Below are positions 40,435 to 47,860 of a stretch of DNA of 64,000 nucleotides, piece by piece. The position numbers and the translations under genes are program-made. The stretch comes from Actinomadura luzonensis. Lineage in GTDB: Bacteria > Actinomycetota > Actinomycetes > Streptosporangiales > Streptosporangiaceae. The notes under the pieces are model-generated. The model saw nothing but the letters and a program-made list of their open reading frames with translations, ran no database searches and was not told the DNA's origin. The stretch covers positions 62,001 to 126,000 of the forward strand of contig NZ_JAKRKC020000003.1 in the NCBI RefSeq assembly GCF_022664455.2, read 5' to 3'. Within the stretch, counting starts at the first letter, position 1; each line of letters begins with the position of its first letter.

Positions 40435-40629
40435 GTTTGCCTGTTCACGCAGGGTTTGCCAAGCGAATCGGTCGCAGCACTGTGCAAGAAAATCGAGATC
40501 CGCAGAAGCGCTCTGTAACAGCAACGAAATCCGCATTGTAGATTTGGCCCTGTCACCCTGTCCGTTTCATCCCGTTTACCGGTTTGCGTCCCAGGTCGGC
40601 GAGCGGGTGTGATCCAATGAGACGCAAAC
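40435..40629. promoter_or_regulatory. Repeated GTTTGC sites and a 9-bp inverted repeat between the aminotransferase and dipeptidase genes
   Basis: GTTTGCC occurs at 40435-40441 and 40454-40460, 19 bp apart, just upstream of the aminotransferase start. GTTTGCGTC (40582-40590) and GACGCAAAC (40621-40629) are a perfect inverted pair 30 bp apart before the dipeptidase. The 267-bp gap is clearly less GC-rich than its flanks (near 40470-40560), as expected of a regulatory region. A shared regulator bound at several sites, perhaps with looping, would explain the layout. No regulator gene adjoins. Confidence 0.5.
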
Positions 40630-40669
40630 TGTCCAGCTTCGACGAGAACAACCCCCGGGGGAACGTCCC

Positions 40670-42016
40670 GTGACTCCTGACCAGATAGAGAGCGCCGTCG
40701 CCGCCTCGATGCCCCAGACCGTCGAGGACCTGAAGCGGCTGGCCGCCATCCCTTCCGTGGCCTTCCCTGGGCACCCCGAGGAGCCGGTCTTCGCCGCCGC
40801 CGCGCTGACCGAGGAGCTGCTGCGCTCCGCCGGCCTGCCGCACGTCCAGCAGGTGGCCGTCGAGGGCAGCTTCCCCGCGGTCTACGCCGAGGCCCCCGCC
40901 CCGCCCGGCGCGCCCACCGTGCTGCTGTACGCGCACTACGACGTGCAGCCCGCCGGCGACCCGGCCGCCTGGCGCACGCCGCCGTTCGAGCCGACCCTCA
41001 TCGACGGCCGCCTGTACGGCCGGGGCACCGCCGACGACAAGTCCGGCGTCATGTCCCACGTCGCCGCCCTGCGCGCCTTCCGCGGCCGGTTCCCGGTCGG
41101 GATCAAGGTCATCGTGGAGGGCCAGGAGGAGTACGCCGGCGAGCGACTGGAGGCGTTCGTCGAGCGCAACCCCGACCTGCTGCGCGCCGACGCCGTCGTG
41201 GTCGCCGACACCGGCAACCCGCGCGTGGGCGACCCGGCCGTCACCACGTCGCTGCGCGGCATGGCCGCCTTCACCATCGAGGTCCGCACGCTGCGCGAGC
41301 CGGTCCACAGCGGCTCGGCCGGCGGCGCCGCGCCCGACGCGCTGGCCGCCCTCATGCGCATGCTGACCTCGCTGCACGACGACAACGGCGACGTCCGCGT
41401 CCCGGGCCTGCCGCGCGGCGCCTTCCTCGGGCAGGGGCCGTCGGAGGAGGAGTTCAGGAAGACGGCGGGCGTCCTCGACGGGGTTTCGCTGGTGGGCTCG
41501 GGCTCGCTGGCCGACCGCCTCTGGTCGTCCTTCGCCATCACCGTCACCGGCCTGGACGTCCCCTCGGTCGCGCAGGCCGTCAACGCGGTGCAGCCGGTGG
41601 CCAGGGCCCGCGTGACGGTCCGCGTCCCGCCGGCCGGCGACCCGAAGACGACCGTCAACGCCGTCGTGGACTTCCTGCGCCAGGTGGCCCCGTGGGGCGT
41701 GCAGGTCGGCTTCGGCGACTTCACCGTCGGCTCCGGCTTCCAGGCCGACTCCGGCGGCACCGCCCGCGCCGCGCTCAACCGCGCCATGGAGCGCGCCTTC
41801 GGCCGCCCGCCGCGCGACGTCGGCGCCGGCGGCTCGATCCCGCTGGTCAACACGCTGCTGCGGCAGTTCCCCGCGGCCGAGATCCTGCTGTTCGGCGCCG
41901 AGGACGAGGACGCCGGCTGCCACGCCCCGAACGAGCGGGTCGACCTGGAGGAGCTGCGCAAGGTCGCCACCACCGAGGCCCTGTTCCTCCTCGAACTCGG
42001 CTCCCCCGCCTCCTGA
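40670..42016 (+). CDS. M20 family dipeptidase
   Basis: A 448-residue metallopeptidase. Metal ligands are visible: His89 in LLYAHYDVQP (with Asp91 assisting), Asp122 in GRGTADDKSG, the Glu153-Glu154 pair in VEGQEEYAG (catalytic base and metal ligand), and the final His in GCHAPNERV. The middle ~110 residues form the dimerisation domain. It should cleave dipeptides or N-acyl amino acids in the cytosol. The GTG at 40670 is the best start by alignment, with a weak GGGGG upstream. It is divergent from the aminotransferase operon across a repeat-rich promoter region. Confidence 0.92.
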   Translation: MTPDQIESAVAASMPQTVEDLKRLAAIPSVAFPGHPEEPVFAAAALTEELLRSAGLPHVQQVAVEGSFPAVYAEAPAPPGAPTVLLYAHYDVQPAGDPAAWRTPPFEPTLIDGRLYGRGTADDKSGVMSHVAALRAFRGRFPVGIKVIVEGQEEYAGERLEAFVERNPDLLRADAVVVADTGNPRVGDPAVTTSLRGMAAFTIEVRTLREPVHSGSAGGAAPDALAALMRMLTSLHDDNGDVRVPGLPRGAFLGQGPSEEEFRKTAGVLDGVSLVGSGSLADRLWSSFAITVTGLDVPSVAQAVNAVQPVARARVTVRVPPAGDPKTTVNAVVDFLRQVAPWGVQVGFGDFTVGSGFQADSGGTARAALNRAMERAFGRPPRDVGAGGSIPLVNTLLRQFPAAEILLFGAEDEDAGCHAPNERVDLEELRKVATTEALFLLELGSPAS

Positions 42017-42023
42017 CCCGACC

Positions 42024-42512
42024 TCAGCCGGCCGCCCCGGGGGGCGCGTCCTCCAGCAGCTCGCGGTGGGCGGGCTGGAGGCCCTCCGGGAGGTCGTCGG
42101 GGAGGCACCAGCGGGCTTCGAGGATCTCCAGGGGGTCGAGCCGGAGCGTGCCGCCCGTCAGGACGGCCGCGTAAGCGATCTCGGCGCGCAGCGCGTAGCC
42201 GCTGCGGACCCGCAGGAGGCGGCCGACGCGCACGTCCAGGCCGGTCTCCTCGCGGACCTCGCGCCGGACGGTCTCCTCGAACGTCTCCCCCCGCCGCGCG
42301 TAGCCCGTGGGGAAGCCCCAGGGGCGCCTCTCCGGCCACAGCCGGTGCCGGAGCACGAGCAGCCGTCCTTCGCCGTCGCGCACCAGGCCCGTGACGCCGA
42401 CCATGAACGTGGCGTGCGTGAGCCACACCAGCCGCCACCGCAGCCGGCCGCCCAGCAGCCGCCACACCCGGACGAGTAGCCGTGTCACCGCGCTCCTTAG
42501 CGACTCGATCAT
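42024..42512 (-). CDS. NUDIX hydrolase
   Basis: A 162-residue enzyme. The NUDIX box GYARRGETFEETVRREVREETG (about 78-99) matches GX5EX7REUXEEXGU closely, so metal-dependent pyrophosphohydrolase activity is expected. An amphipathic or hydrophobic N-terminal stretch (VRVWRLLGGRLRWRLVWL) precedes it. The ATG at 42512 is divergent from the methyltransferase gene, 30 bp away. The substrate (nucleotide sugar, capped RNA or damaged nucleotide) cannot be told. Confidence 0.9.
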   Translation of the reverse strand: MIESLRSAVTRLLVRVWRLLGGRLRWRLVWLTHATFMVGVTGLVRDGEGRLLVLRHRLWPERRPWGFPTGYARRGETFEETVRREVREETGLDVRVGRLLRVRSGYALRAEIAYAAVLTGGTLRLDPLEILEARWCLPDDLPEGLQPAHRELLEDAPPGAAG

Positions 42513-42542
42513 CGGTACGTTCCCGCGCCATAGTTTCTCGTC

Positions 42543-43181
42543 ATGGACTGGAACGGTTGGCACGACGAGTACGACCGCCCCGGCTCGCGGCTGGCGCGGC
42601 GGCTGGCAGTGGTACAGGAGCGCGTCAGGGCGGCGCTGGACGCGGCGCCCGGCGGGCCGGTGCGGGTGATCAGCATGTGCGCGGGGCAGGGCCGGGACGT
42701 CATCCCCGTGCTGGCCGGGCATCCGCGGCGGGCGGACGTGCGGGCGCGGCTGGTGGAGCTCGACCCCCGCAACTGCGAGGTGGCCAGGGCGGCCGCCGCG
42801 GCGCACGGGCTCGACCAGGTCGAGGTGGTGGCGGGCGACGCCGCGCTGACGGGCGGGTACGCGGGCCTGGCGCCGGCGGGGCTCGTCCTGGCCTGCGGGA
42901 TCTTCGGCAACGTCACCGACGAGGACGTGCGGCGGACCATCGGCTTCTTCCCGCGCCTGTGCGCGAGCGGGGGCAGGGTGATCTGGACCCGGCACCGCGA
43001 GGAGCCCGACCTGGTACCGCGCATGTGCGGGTGGTTCGAGGAGGACGGCTTCGAGCTGGAGTGGGTGTCGGAGCCCGGCGCCGGGTATGGGGTCGGCGTC
43101 CACCGGTTCACCGGGACGCCCCTGCCGCTGGAGGGCACGGAGCGGATGTTCCGGTTCGTCGGGTACGACCGGCTGCGCTGA
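42543..43181 (+). CDS. SAM-dependent methyltransferase-like protein
   Basis: A 212-residue single-domain protein. The N-terminal part WHDEYDRPGSRLARRLAVVQ leads to a SAM-binding motif RVISMCAGQGRDVIPVL (about 41-57), then LVELDPRNCEVARA (70-83), VVAGDAAL (95-102) and LVLACGIFGNVTDEDVR. It resembles a small actinobacterial methyltransferase family. The ATG at 42543 follows CATAGT (42529-42534) by eight nucleotides. It is divergent from the NUDIX gene. The substrate is unknown. Confidence 0.85.
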   Translation: MDWNGWHDEYDRPGSRLARRLAVVQERVRAALDAAPGGPVRVISMCAGQGRDVIPVLAGHPRRADVRARLVELDPRNCEVARAAAAAHGLDQVEVVAGDAALTGGYAGLAPAGLVLACGIFGNVTDEDVRRTIGFFPRLCASGGRVIWTRHREEPDLVPRMCGWFEEDGFELEWVSEPGAGYGVGVHRFTGTPLPLEGTERMFRFVGYDRLR

Positions 43182-43196
43182 GCGGGCGCGCGCCGG

Positions 43197-43739
43197 TCAC
43201 AGGTCGACGAGGTCGAGGAGGCGGCCGGCCTGGGCCTCGTCGGCGGCGGCCAGGGCGATGCCCTTGACGAGGGTCAGCAGGTCGCGGACGTCGAGGCCCG
43301 GGCGGGCCGCGCCGGCGTCCTTGGCGGCGTCCAGCAGGGCCGAGGCGGTGGCGAGCATGACCGCGTGCCACTCGGCGAGCCGGTGCGAGCGCTCGTCGTC
43401 CGTGACGGCCTGGGCCAGGTCGCGCTTGGCCGAGACGTGCGTCATGAACAGCCGCAGCCACGCGCGCAGGGCCTCGGCGGGCCGCCCTTCGGCGAGCAGG
43501 GCCTCGCCGCGGGCGCAGAGCTGGGTGACCTCGTCGGCGTAGACCGCCACCAGCAGGTCGGAACGGGTCGGGAAATGCCGGTACATGGTGGCGTTGCCCA
43601 CGCCGGCGCGGCGGGCCACCTCGTCGAGGGGCGCGCCGGTGCCCTTCTCGGCGAACACGCGGGCGGCGGCGGCGAGGAGCAGGTCGTGGTTGCGCTGCGC
43701 GTCGGCGCGGCGCGGGCGGGCGTTGCTAATCGGGGACAT
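43197..43739 (-). CDS. TetR family transcriptional regulator
   Basis: A 180-residue repressor with an N-terminal HTH (LAAAARVFAEKGTGAPLDEVARRAGVGNATMYRHFPTR across 22-59; the last part, AGVGNATMYRHF, is the recognition region) and a helical C-terminal domain. The ATG at 43739 lies inside a 24-bp near-palindrome and eight nucleotides after TACACT, so it probably represses itself at a leaderless promoter. A second copy of the operator lies 38 bp away toward the divergent NTF2-like gene, its probable target. Confidence 0.9.
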   Translation of the reverse strand: MSPISNARPRRADAQRNHDLLLAAAARVFAEKGTGAPLDEVARRAGVGNATMYRHFPTRSDLLVAVYADEVTQLCARGEALLAEGRPAEALRAWLRLFMTHVSAKRDLAQAVTDDERSHRLAEWHAVMLATASALLDAAKDAGAARPGLDVRDLLTLVKGIALAAADEAQAGRLLDLVDL

Positions 43740-43787
43740 CCCCGGTTAGTGTAGCCGCACCGAAAAAACGGGGAGTTCCCCACTTAG
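43726..43787. promoter_or_regulatory. Two matching TetR-type operators between tetR and the NTF2-like gene
   Basis: Site 1 (43726-43749) and site 2 (43764-43787) share CGGGGA-N2-TCCCC followed by N2-TTAG. Site 1 is a near-perfect 24-bp palindrome that also carries CTAAT on the left and covers the tetR start codon. Site 2 keeps the core and right end. Their starts are 38 bp apart. Together they could control both divergent genes. Confidence 0.65.
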
Positions 43788-43801
43788 CGCCGGGAGGCGG
43801 C

Positions 43802-44209
43802 ATGCGGGCAGGAGAGGTGCACCGGCGGGTCGTGGAGCTGTACCCGGAGGTGCTGGCCGGGCGAGGCATGGAGGAGGCCCTGGGGTACATCGACCCGGAC
43901 GTGGTGGACCACCGGGGCGGCACCGAGGGCGACCACCACGGGATCGGGGCCTGGCGGGAGAAGTGGGAGCGGATGGTCACCGGCGGGGGCGGCGGCTTCC
44001 ACGACGTGTCGGTCGTCATCGAGCGGAACGTCGCCACCGACGACCTGTCGGCCAACGTCTACCTGAGCCGCGGCACGCACACCGCGACCGGCCGGCGGTA
44101 CGAGGTGCGCGGGCTGGACATGGTGCGGGTGCGGGACGGGCGGATCGTGGAGCACTGGGCGGTGCGGGACGCGGTCGCGATGCGGCACCAGCTCGGCCTG
44201 GACGGCTGA
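43802..44209 (+). CDS. SnoaL/NTF2-like protein (ester cyclase type)
   Basis: A 135-residue alpha+beta-barrel protein of the NTF2/SnoaL-like superfamily: VVELYPEVLAGRGMEEALGYIDPDVVDHRGG at the start, and the closing RGLDMVRVRDGRIVEHWAVRD. An Asp-His (DVVDH) pair lies at about 36-40 in the pocket. The activity could be a cyclase, isomerase or hydrolase; SnoaL-like proteins with this length are mostly uncharacterised. The ATG at 43802 has GGGAGG. It is divergent from a TetR gene with paired operators, so it is probably induced by the regulator's ligand. Confidence 0.85.
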   Translation: MRAGEVHRRVVELYPEVLAGRGMEEALGYIDPDVVDHRGGTEGDHHGIGAWREKWERMVTGGGGGFHDVSVVIERNVATDDLSANVYLSRGTHTATGRRYEVRGLDMVRVRDGRIVEHWAVRDAVAMRHQLGLDG

Positions 44210-44213
44210 AGCG

Positions 44214-44414
44214 TCAGTGGTCGGTGGCGTGGTGGCGGGTGTTGGTGTGGACGAGACGCAGGCCCGCCTCCACCAGGGCCCAGCCGAGGCGCGCCCGCCA
44301 GGGGGACGACCCGCTCTCGCGGGCGGCCTGGGCGGCGGCGCGGTGGCGGGCGGCCGCGGCGTGCAGCTCGCGGGCTCGGGCCTTCTCGGCGTACAGGTAC
44401 AGGTCCGGATCCAT
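44214..44414 (-). CDS. Small helical protein of unknown function
   Basis: A 66-residue protein, all helix by composition (LYLYAEKARARELHAAAARHRAAAQAARES, then WRARLGWALVEAGLRLVHT). The end is histidine-rich (TRHHATDH). No transmembrane helix is evident. The ATG at 44414 follows GGAGG with a long 10-nt spacing. It lies 44 bp behind the ArsR gene on the same strand and is probably co-transcribed. No function can be assigned. Confidence 0.65.
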   Translation of the reverse strand: MDPDLYLYAEKARARELHAAAARHRAAAQAARESGSSPWRARLGWALVEAGLRLVHTNTRHHATDH

Positions 44415-44458
44415 CGGGTCAGTCCTCCTGGTCCGTGGTCGGGGGTGTGGTGCGGGTC

Positions 44459-45046
44459 TCACGAGCGGAAGGGGAAGCCGTACATGTGGACGGCGACGCT
44501 CTCGCGCCCCTCCGTCTCGCCCGCCGCCTGGGCCGCCTTGCCGTGCGCCCGCCAGCGGGAGGCGACCTCCCGCAGCTCCTCGGCGAGGCGGCCCAGCTCG
44601 TCGGGGGTGAGCCACATCAGGTATTCCGAGGAGAAGGCGGCGTCGCGCCACACGTGGTCCCAGGCCATCTGGGCGTCGAGGTAGCCCTCGTACAGGTCGT
44701 GCTGCTGCCGGGCGTGCGCGCGGCTCAGCGCGGTGTGGGCGGCGACCGCCTCGGGGCTGTCGCGGAAGTCCTCGTCCCTCGTGGAGATGCTGTCGGCGAC
44801 CGGGCGCCACCAGCGCTCGCGGGCGTCGCCGCCGGATCCCGGCGCCTCCTCGATGAGGCCGTGCGCGGCCAGCTTGCGCAGGTGGTAGCTGACCAGGCTG
44901 ACGGCCTCGTCCACCTGCTCGGCGAGGTGCGAGGCGGTGGCCGTGCCCGCGAGGTAGAGCGCCCGGTAGAGCTTCATGCGCAGCGGGTGCCCCAGGGCCT
45001 TGAGCGTGTCGAGGTCCTTGACGCGGCGGATCTTCTCGGCGGCCAT
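44459..45046 (-). CDS. ArsR-family winged-helix regulator
   Basis: A 195-residue regulator. The winged helix is at about 13-80: LKALGHPLRMKLYRALYLAG, ATASHLAEQVDEAVSLVSYHLRKLAAHGL and a wing with ARERWWRPV. The C-terminal part is helical and longer than in metal-sensing ArsR proteins, as in the actinobacterial helix_turn_helix_5 type regulators that sense other signals. The metal-binding CxC is absent. The ATG at 45046 follows TATGGT (45058-45053) by six nucleotides. A palindrome sits over the -35 region, so autorepression is likely. Confidence 0.87.
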   Translation of the reverse strand: MAAEKIRRVKDLDTLKALGHPLRMKLYRALYLAGTATASHLAEQVDEAVSLVSYHLRKLAAHGLIEEAPGSGGDARERWWRPVADSISTRDEDFRDSPEAVAAHTALSRAHARQQHDLYEGYLDAQMAWDHVWRDAAFSSEYLMWLTPDELGRLAEELREVASRWRAHGKAAQAAGETEGRESVAVHMYGFPFRS

Positions 45047-45074
45047 GACTCCACCATAGACGCGAAAGGGAAGT

Positions 45075-45094
45075 TGCGCAAATATTTTTGCGCA
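45075..45094 (-). promoter_or_regulatory. ArsR-type palindromic operator overlapping the -35 of arsR
   Basis: TGCGCAAA and TTTGCGCA are perfect 8-bp arms around TATT. The minus-strand -35 TTGCGC (45081-45076) lies within it, 17 bp upstream of the -10 TATGGT. This is the usual size and place for an ArsR-family autorepressor site. Confidence 0.65.
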
Positions 45095-45170
45095 GTTGGC
45101 CGCGCACCTGCGGCGCAGGCGCTCGCGGGGCCGGCAGGGCGCCTCCTTCTACGGCGGCGGCCGAGGCCTC

Positions 45171-45701
45171 TCAGCCGACCGGCAGGTCGTAGACGCGGCG
45201 GACGCTGCTGCCGAGCCGGCTCACGTCCGCCCCGTAGACGTGCACGGAGACGCCGACCTCGTCGCTGATGTTGGTGACCTTGTGGATGTCGCCGGGCGGG
45301 GCGAACCCGCTGACCTCGCCGGGCCGGTTGTCGGCGCGGCCGAGCTCGCGCAGGTGGTCGCCCATGTCGCGGTACAGGGTCTCGTGCTCGATGCCGCTGA
45401 GGACGGCGAAGGCGCACCACGAGACGTGGTCGTGGATGACGGTGCCCTGGCCGGGCCGCCAGACCACGGCGACGACGGAGAAGTCCGGCTCGGCGTGCAG
45501 CAGGTGGGAGGCGTACCGGTCGGGCGCGCCGGCGCGTTCGGCGGGCGTGAGCAGGTCGAGGCCGGGCGGGTGGGCGCGGAGCACGTCGGCGACGGCGTAC
45601 GCGGTCCGCCTGGACCCGAGCCGCCGGGCGACGACGGCGGAGACCTCGGCGACGAGCGGGTCGAGGCCCGGCCGGGCGGCGGCGGTGACGACCGTATTCA
45701 T
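45171..45701 (-). CDS. Cysteine dioxygenase-like protein (cupin, thiol dioxygenase)
   Basis: A 176-residue cupin of the cysteine dioxygenase family. Iron ligands are visible as His90 and His92 in VIHDHVSWCAFAV and His140 in PPGDIHKVTN, with VSVHVYG completing the second cupin motif. It would oxidise a thiol such as cysteine or mercaptopropionate to the sulfinic acid. The ATG at 45701 has AGGGGG six nucleotides upstream. It is divergent from a LysR-type gene, its probable regulator. Substrate choice between cysteine and a related thiol cannot be made here. Confidence 0.9.
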   Translation of the reverse strand: MNTVVTAAARPGLDPLVAEVSAVVARRLGSRRTAYAVADVLRAHPPGLDLLTPAERAGAPDRYASHLLHAEPDFSVVAVVWRPGQGTVIHDHVSWCAFAVLSGIEHETLYRDMGDHLRELGRADNRPGEVSGFAPPGDIHKVTNISDEVGVSVHVYGADVSRLGSSVRRVYDLPVG

Positions 45702-45773
45702 GTGAACCCCCTAGGGAAAGCCGTTAATCATCCTTCCCCCTCCACAGTGCCTTGAGCTGCACCCATAGGTCCA

Positions 45774-45812
45774 ACAGAAGTCTTCTGTCCCATCCATAGA
45801 TACGATTGATGG
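45774..45812. promoter_or_regulatory. Palindromes in the lysR / thiol-dioxygenase divergent promoter
   Basis: ACAGAAG-T-CTTCTGT (45774-45788) is a perfect 15-bp palindrome. It is followed by TCCAT-N11-ATGGA flanking the -10 TACGAT (45801-45806) of the lysR gene. A LysR-type regulator usually binds one site between divergent promoters and a second near its own -10, as seen here. Binding is inferred. Confidence 0.5.
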
Positions 45813-46676
45813 ATGCTGGACGTCGTCCGCCTGCGCGTGCTCCTCGCCGTCGCCCGCAAGGGCTCGCTCACCGCCGCCGCCAAGGAGCTGCACTACTCGC
45901 AGCCGTCCGTGAGCCACCACCTGGCCAGGCTGGAGGCCGAGACCGGGGCGCGGCTGATCCAGCGGGCGGGCCGGGGCATCCGGCTCACCGAGGCGGGCCG
46001 GCTGCTGGCCGAACGCGCCGCCGAGATCATCGGCCGCCTCGACGACACCGCCGAGGAGCTGGCCGCGCACGTGGGCCTGCGCTCGGGGCGGGTGCGCCTG
46101 GCGGCCTTCCCGTCCGCGCTCGGCACGTTCGTCCCGAAGGCCGCGCTCCACCTCAGGGCCGAGCACCCCGGGCTGCGCCTGCACCTCACCGAGACCGAGC
46201 CGCCGGAGGCGCTGCGGCTGCTGCGCGCGGGCCGGGTGGACGTCGCGGTCGTCTTCCGCTACGACGACACCGCACCCGAGGACCGCGGCATCACCATGAT
46301 CCCCCTGCTGGACGACCCGTCCTACCTGGTGTCCGACCGGCCCGTCGCCGGCGACCTGGCCCGGCACGCCGACGCGTCCTGGATCGCCGGCTGCGACCGC
46401 TGCCGCAGCCACCTCCTCGACGTGTGCGACAAGGCGGGCTTCGCCCCGCGCATCTCGTTCACCAGCGACGACATCGTGGCGGTGCAGGCGCTGGTGGCGG
46501 CCGGGCTCGGCCTCACCATGCTGCCCGGCCTCGCCCTGCGCGCCCACCGCCACCCGGACGTCGAGGTCACCGAGATCCCGGCCTCCACGCGGCACGTGTA
46601 CGCGGCCGTGTACGGCGACCCGCCCCACCCGCCGGCCACCGCCGCGCTGCTGGCCGCGCTGCGCAAAAACCTTTGA
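45813..46676 (+). CDS. LysR family transcriptional regulator
   Basis: A 287-residue regulator. The N-terminal HTH has LLAVARKGSLTAAAKELHYSQPSVSHHLARLEAETG across about 9-44, followed by a linker helix and the two-lobed effector-binding domain (GRVRLAAFPSALGTFVPKAA; AGLGLTMLPGLAL). The ATG at 45813 follows TACGAT (45801-45806) by six nucleotides. It is divergent from the thiol-dioxygenase gene and followed 21 bp later by a LysE exporter, so one or both are likely targets. The inducer may be a thiol or sulfur amino acid; this is inference. Confidence 0.92.
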   Translation: MLDVVRLRVLLAVARKGSLTAAAKELHYSQPSVSHHLARLEAETGARLIQRAGRGIRLTEAGRLLAERAAEIIGRLDDTAEELAAHVGLRSGRVRLAAFPSALGTFVPKAALHLRAEHPGLRLHLTETEPPEALRLLRAGRVDVAVVFRYDDTAPEDRGITMIPLLDDPSYLVSDRPVAGDLARHADASWIAGCDRCRSHLLDVCDKAGFAPRISFTSDDIVAVQALVAAGLGLTMLPGLALRAHRHPDVEVTEIPASTRHVYAAVYGDPPHPPATAALLAALRKNL

Positions 46677-46697
46677 CGGCCTGCCTACGATGCCCTC

Positions 46698-47327
46698 ATG
46701 CCGGATATTTCGACACTCGCCCTCTTCTGCGTGGCCACGCTCGGTCTGCTCGTCGTCCCCGGGCCGGCCGTCGTCTACATCGTCACCCGCAGCGTCACCC
46801 AGGGCCGCGGCGCCGGCCTGATCTCCGTGCTCGGCGTGCACACCGGCTCCATCGTGCACGTGGCCGCCGCGGCGCTCGGCATCAGCGCGCTGCTGGCCGC
46901 CTCCGCCACGGCGTTCACCGTCGTCAAGTACGTCGGCGTCGCCTACCTCGTCTGGCTCGGCGTGCGCAAGCTGATGCGGCGCGACGACGGCGGCGCGGAG
47001 CCGCTGGAGCCGCAGGCGCAGTCGAAGCGGCGGCTGTTCTGGCAGGGCTTCGTGGTGAACGTGCTCAACCCCAAGACCGCGATCTTCTTCCTGGCGTTCC
47101 TGCCGCAGTTCACCGACCCGGCCGCCGGGCCCGTCGGCCCGCAGATCCTGCTGCTCGGGCTGCTGTGGATGGTGCTCGGCATGGCCTCCGACGGCACGTA
47201 CGCGATGCTCTCCTCCGCCCTGGCGGGGCGGGTGCGGGGCTCCTCGCGGGTCCGGCGGCGGCTGGACGTGGGCAGCGGGCTCGTGTACCTCGGGCTGGCC
47301 GCCTGGCTCACGACCGAGAAGGCATGA
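46698..47327 (+). CDS. LysE family exporter
   Basis: A 209-residue inner-membrane protein with about six helices and the family motifs VVPGPAVVYIVTRSVTQGR and FVVNVLNPKTAIFFLAFLPQF. The ATG at 46698 follows TACGAT (46686-46691) by six nucleotides. It lies 21 bp after lysR on the same strand with its own -10, so it may be transcribed both with and without the regulator. The usual LysG-LysE logic, a LysR regulator controlling a basic or other amino-acid exporter, fits the neighbourhood. The substrate is not known. Confidence 0.9.
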   Translation: MPDISTLALFCVATLGLLVVPGPAVVYIVTRSVTQGRGAGLISVLGVHTGSIVHVAAAALGISALLAASATAFTVVKYVGVAYLVWLGVRKLMRRDDGGAEPLEPQAQSKRRLFWQGFVVNVLNPKTAIFFLAFLPQFTDPAAGPVGPQILLLGLLWMVLGMASDGTYAMLSSALAGRVRGSSRVRRRLDVGSGLVYLGLAAWLTTEKA

Positions 47328-47428
47328 CAAGCCAGGAAATTTCTGTCCCGTGATGCGATAGTGAAAACAAGCGCTGATCGGGGGGACGGCATCCTCGGGC
47401 GTCCCTCACAGGTTCCAAGGCGGCTCCC

Positions 47429-47860
47429 ATGGACACGCCACCGCACCGCCTCGGGCCCGAGCGGGCCGCCGAGGTTCACTCGGGTCGCGACGACCTCGTC
47501 GGCGTGACCGGCTCGGGCTGGGCGATCGGCGCCGGCCTCGTGCTGACCGGCGCCGACGTGGTGGCGGCCGGAGCGCCCTGCCGGGTGCGGGCCGCGTCGT
47601 CGGAGCGCTGGGAGCCGGCCGAGGAGGTGTGGCGGGGACGCGGCGCGACCGCCGCGGCGCTGCTGCGGGTGCCCGGCGCCCCTGGCGGGACGTCCCCGGC
47701 ATCGATCACGTGCGCTGGGCCCGCCCGGGCGGCGGCCGGCTGCGCTGCGCGGCCACCGCGTTCGCCGGGGCCCGCGACCCCAGGACGGTCGCCGGGACGG
47801 TGGACCCGCCGGCGGGCGGACCCGCCGGGGCGGTGGCCAAGGCGCTGCCCGTCACCGTGA
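47429..47860 (+). pseudogene. N-terminal trypsin-like fragment of the disrupted protease-NTPase-TPR gene
   Basis: The frame from the ATG at 47429 encodes about 84 meaningful residues of a trypsin-like beta-barrel: GVTGSGWAIGAGLVLTGADVV and AEEVWRGRGATAAALLRVPGAP. After CCCC at 47679-47682 it becomes nonsense up to a stop at 47860. The expected continuation, PWRDVPGID, is in another frame. The catalytic His of the TAAH motif reads TGAD here, so this protease half is inactive as well as shifted. The ATG has AAGGCGG upstream. Confidence 0.65.

Noticed and set aside
40403..40669. A small RNA or riboswitch in the relatively AT-rich gap
   Set aside because: The gap holds repeats and promoter-like sequence, but I see no strong hairpin-plus-T-tract structure or known riboswitch core.
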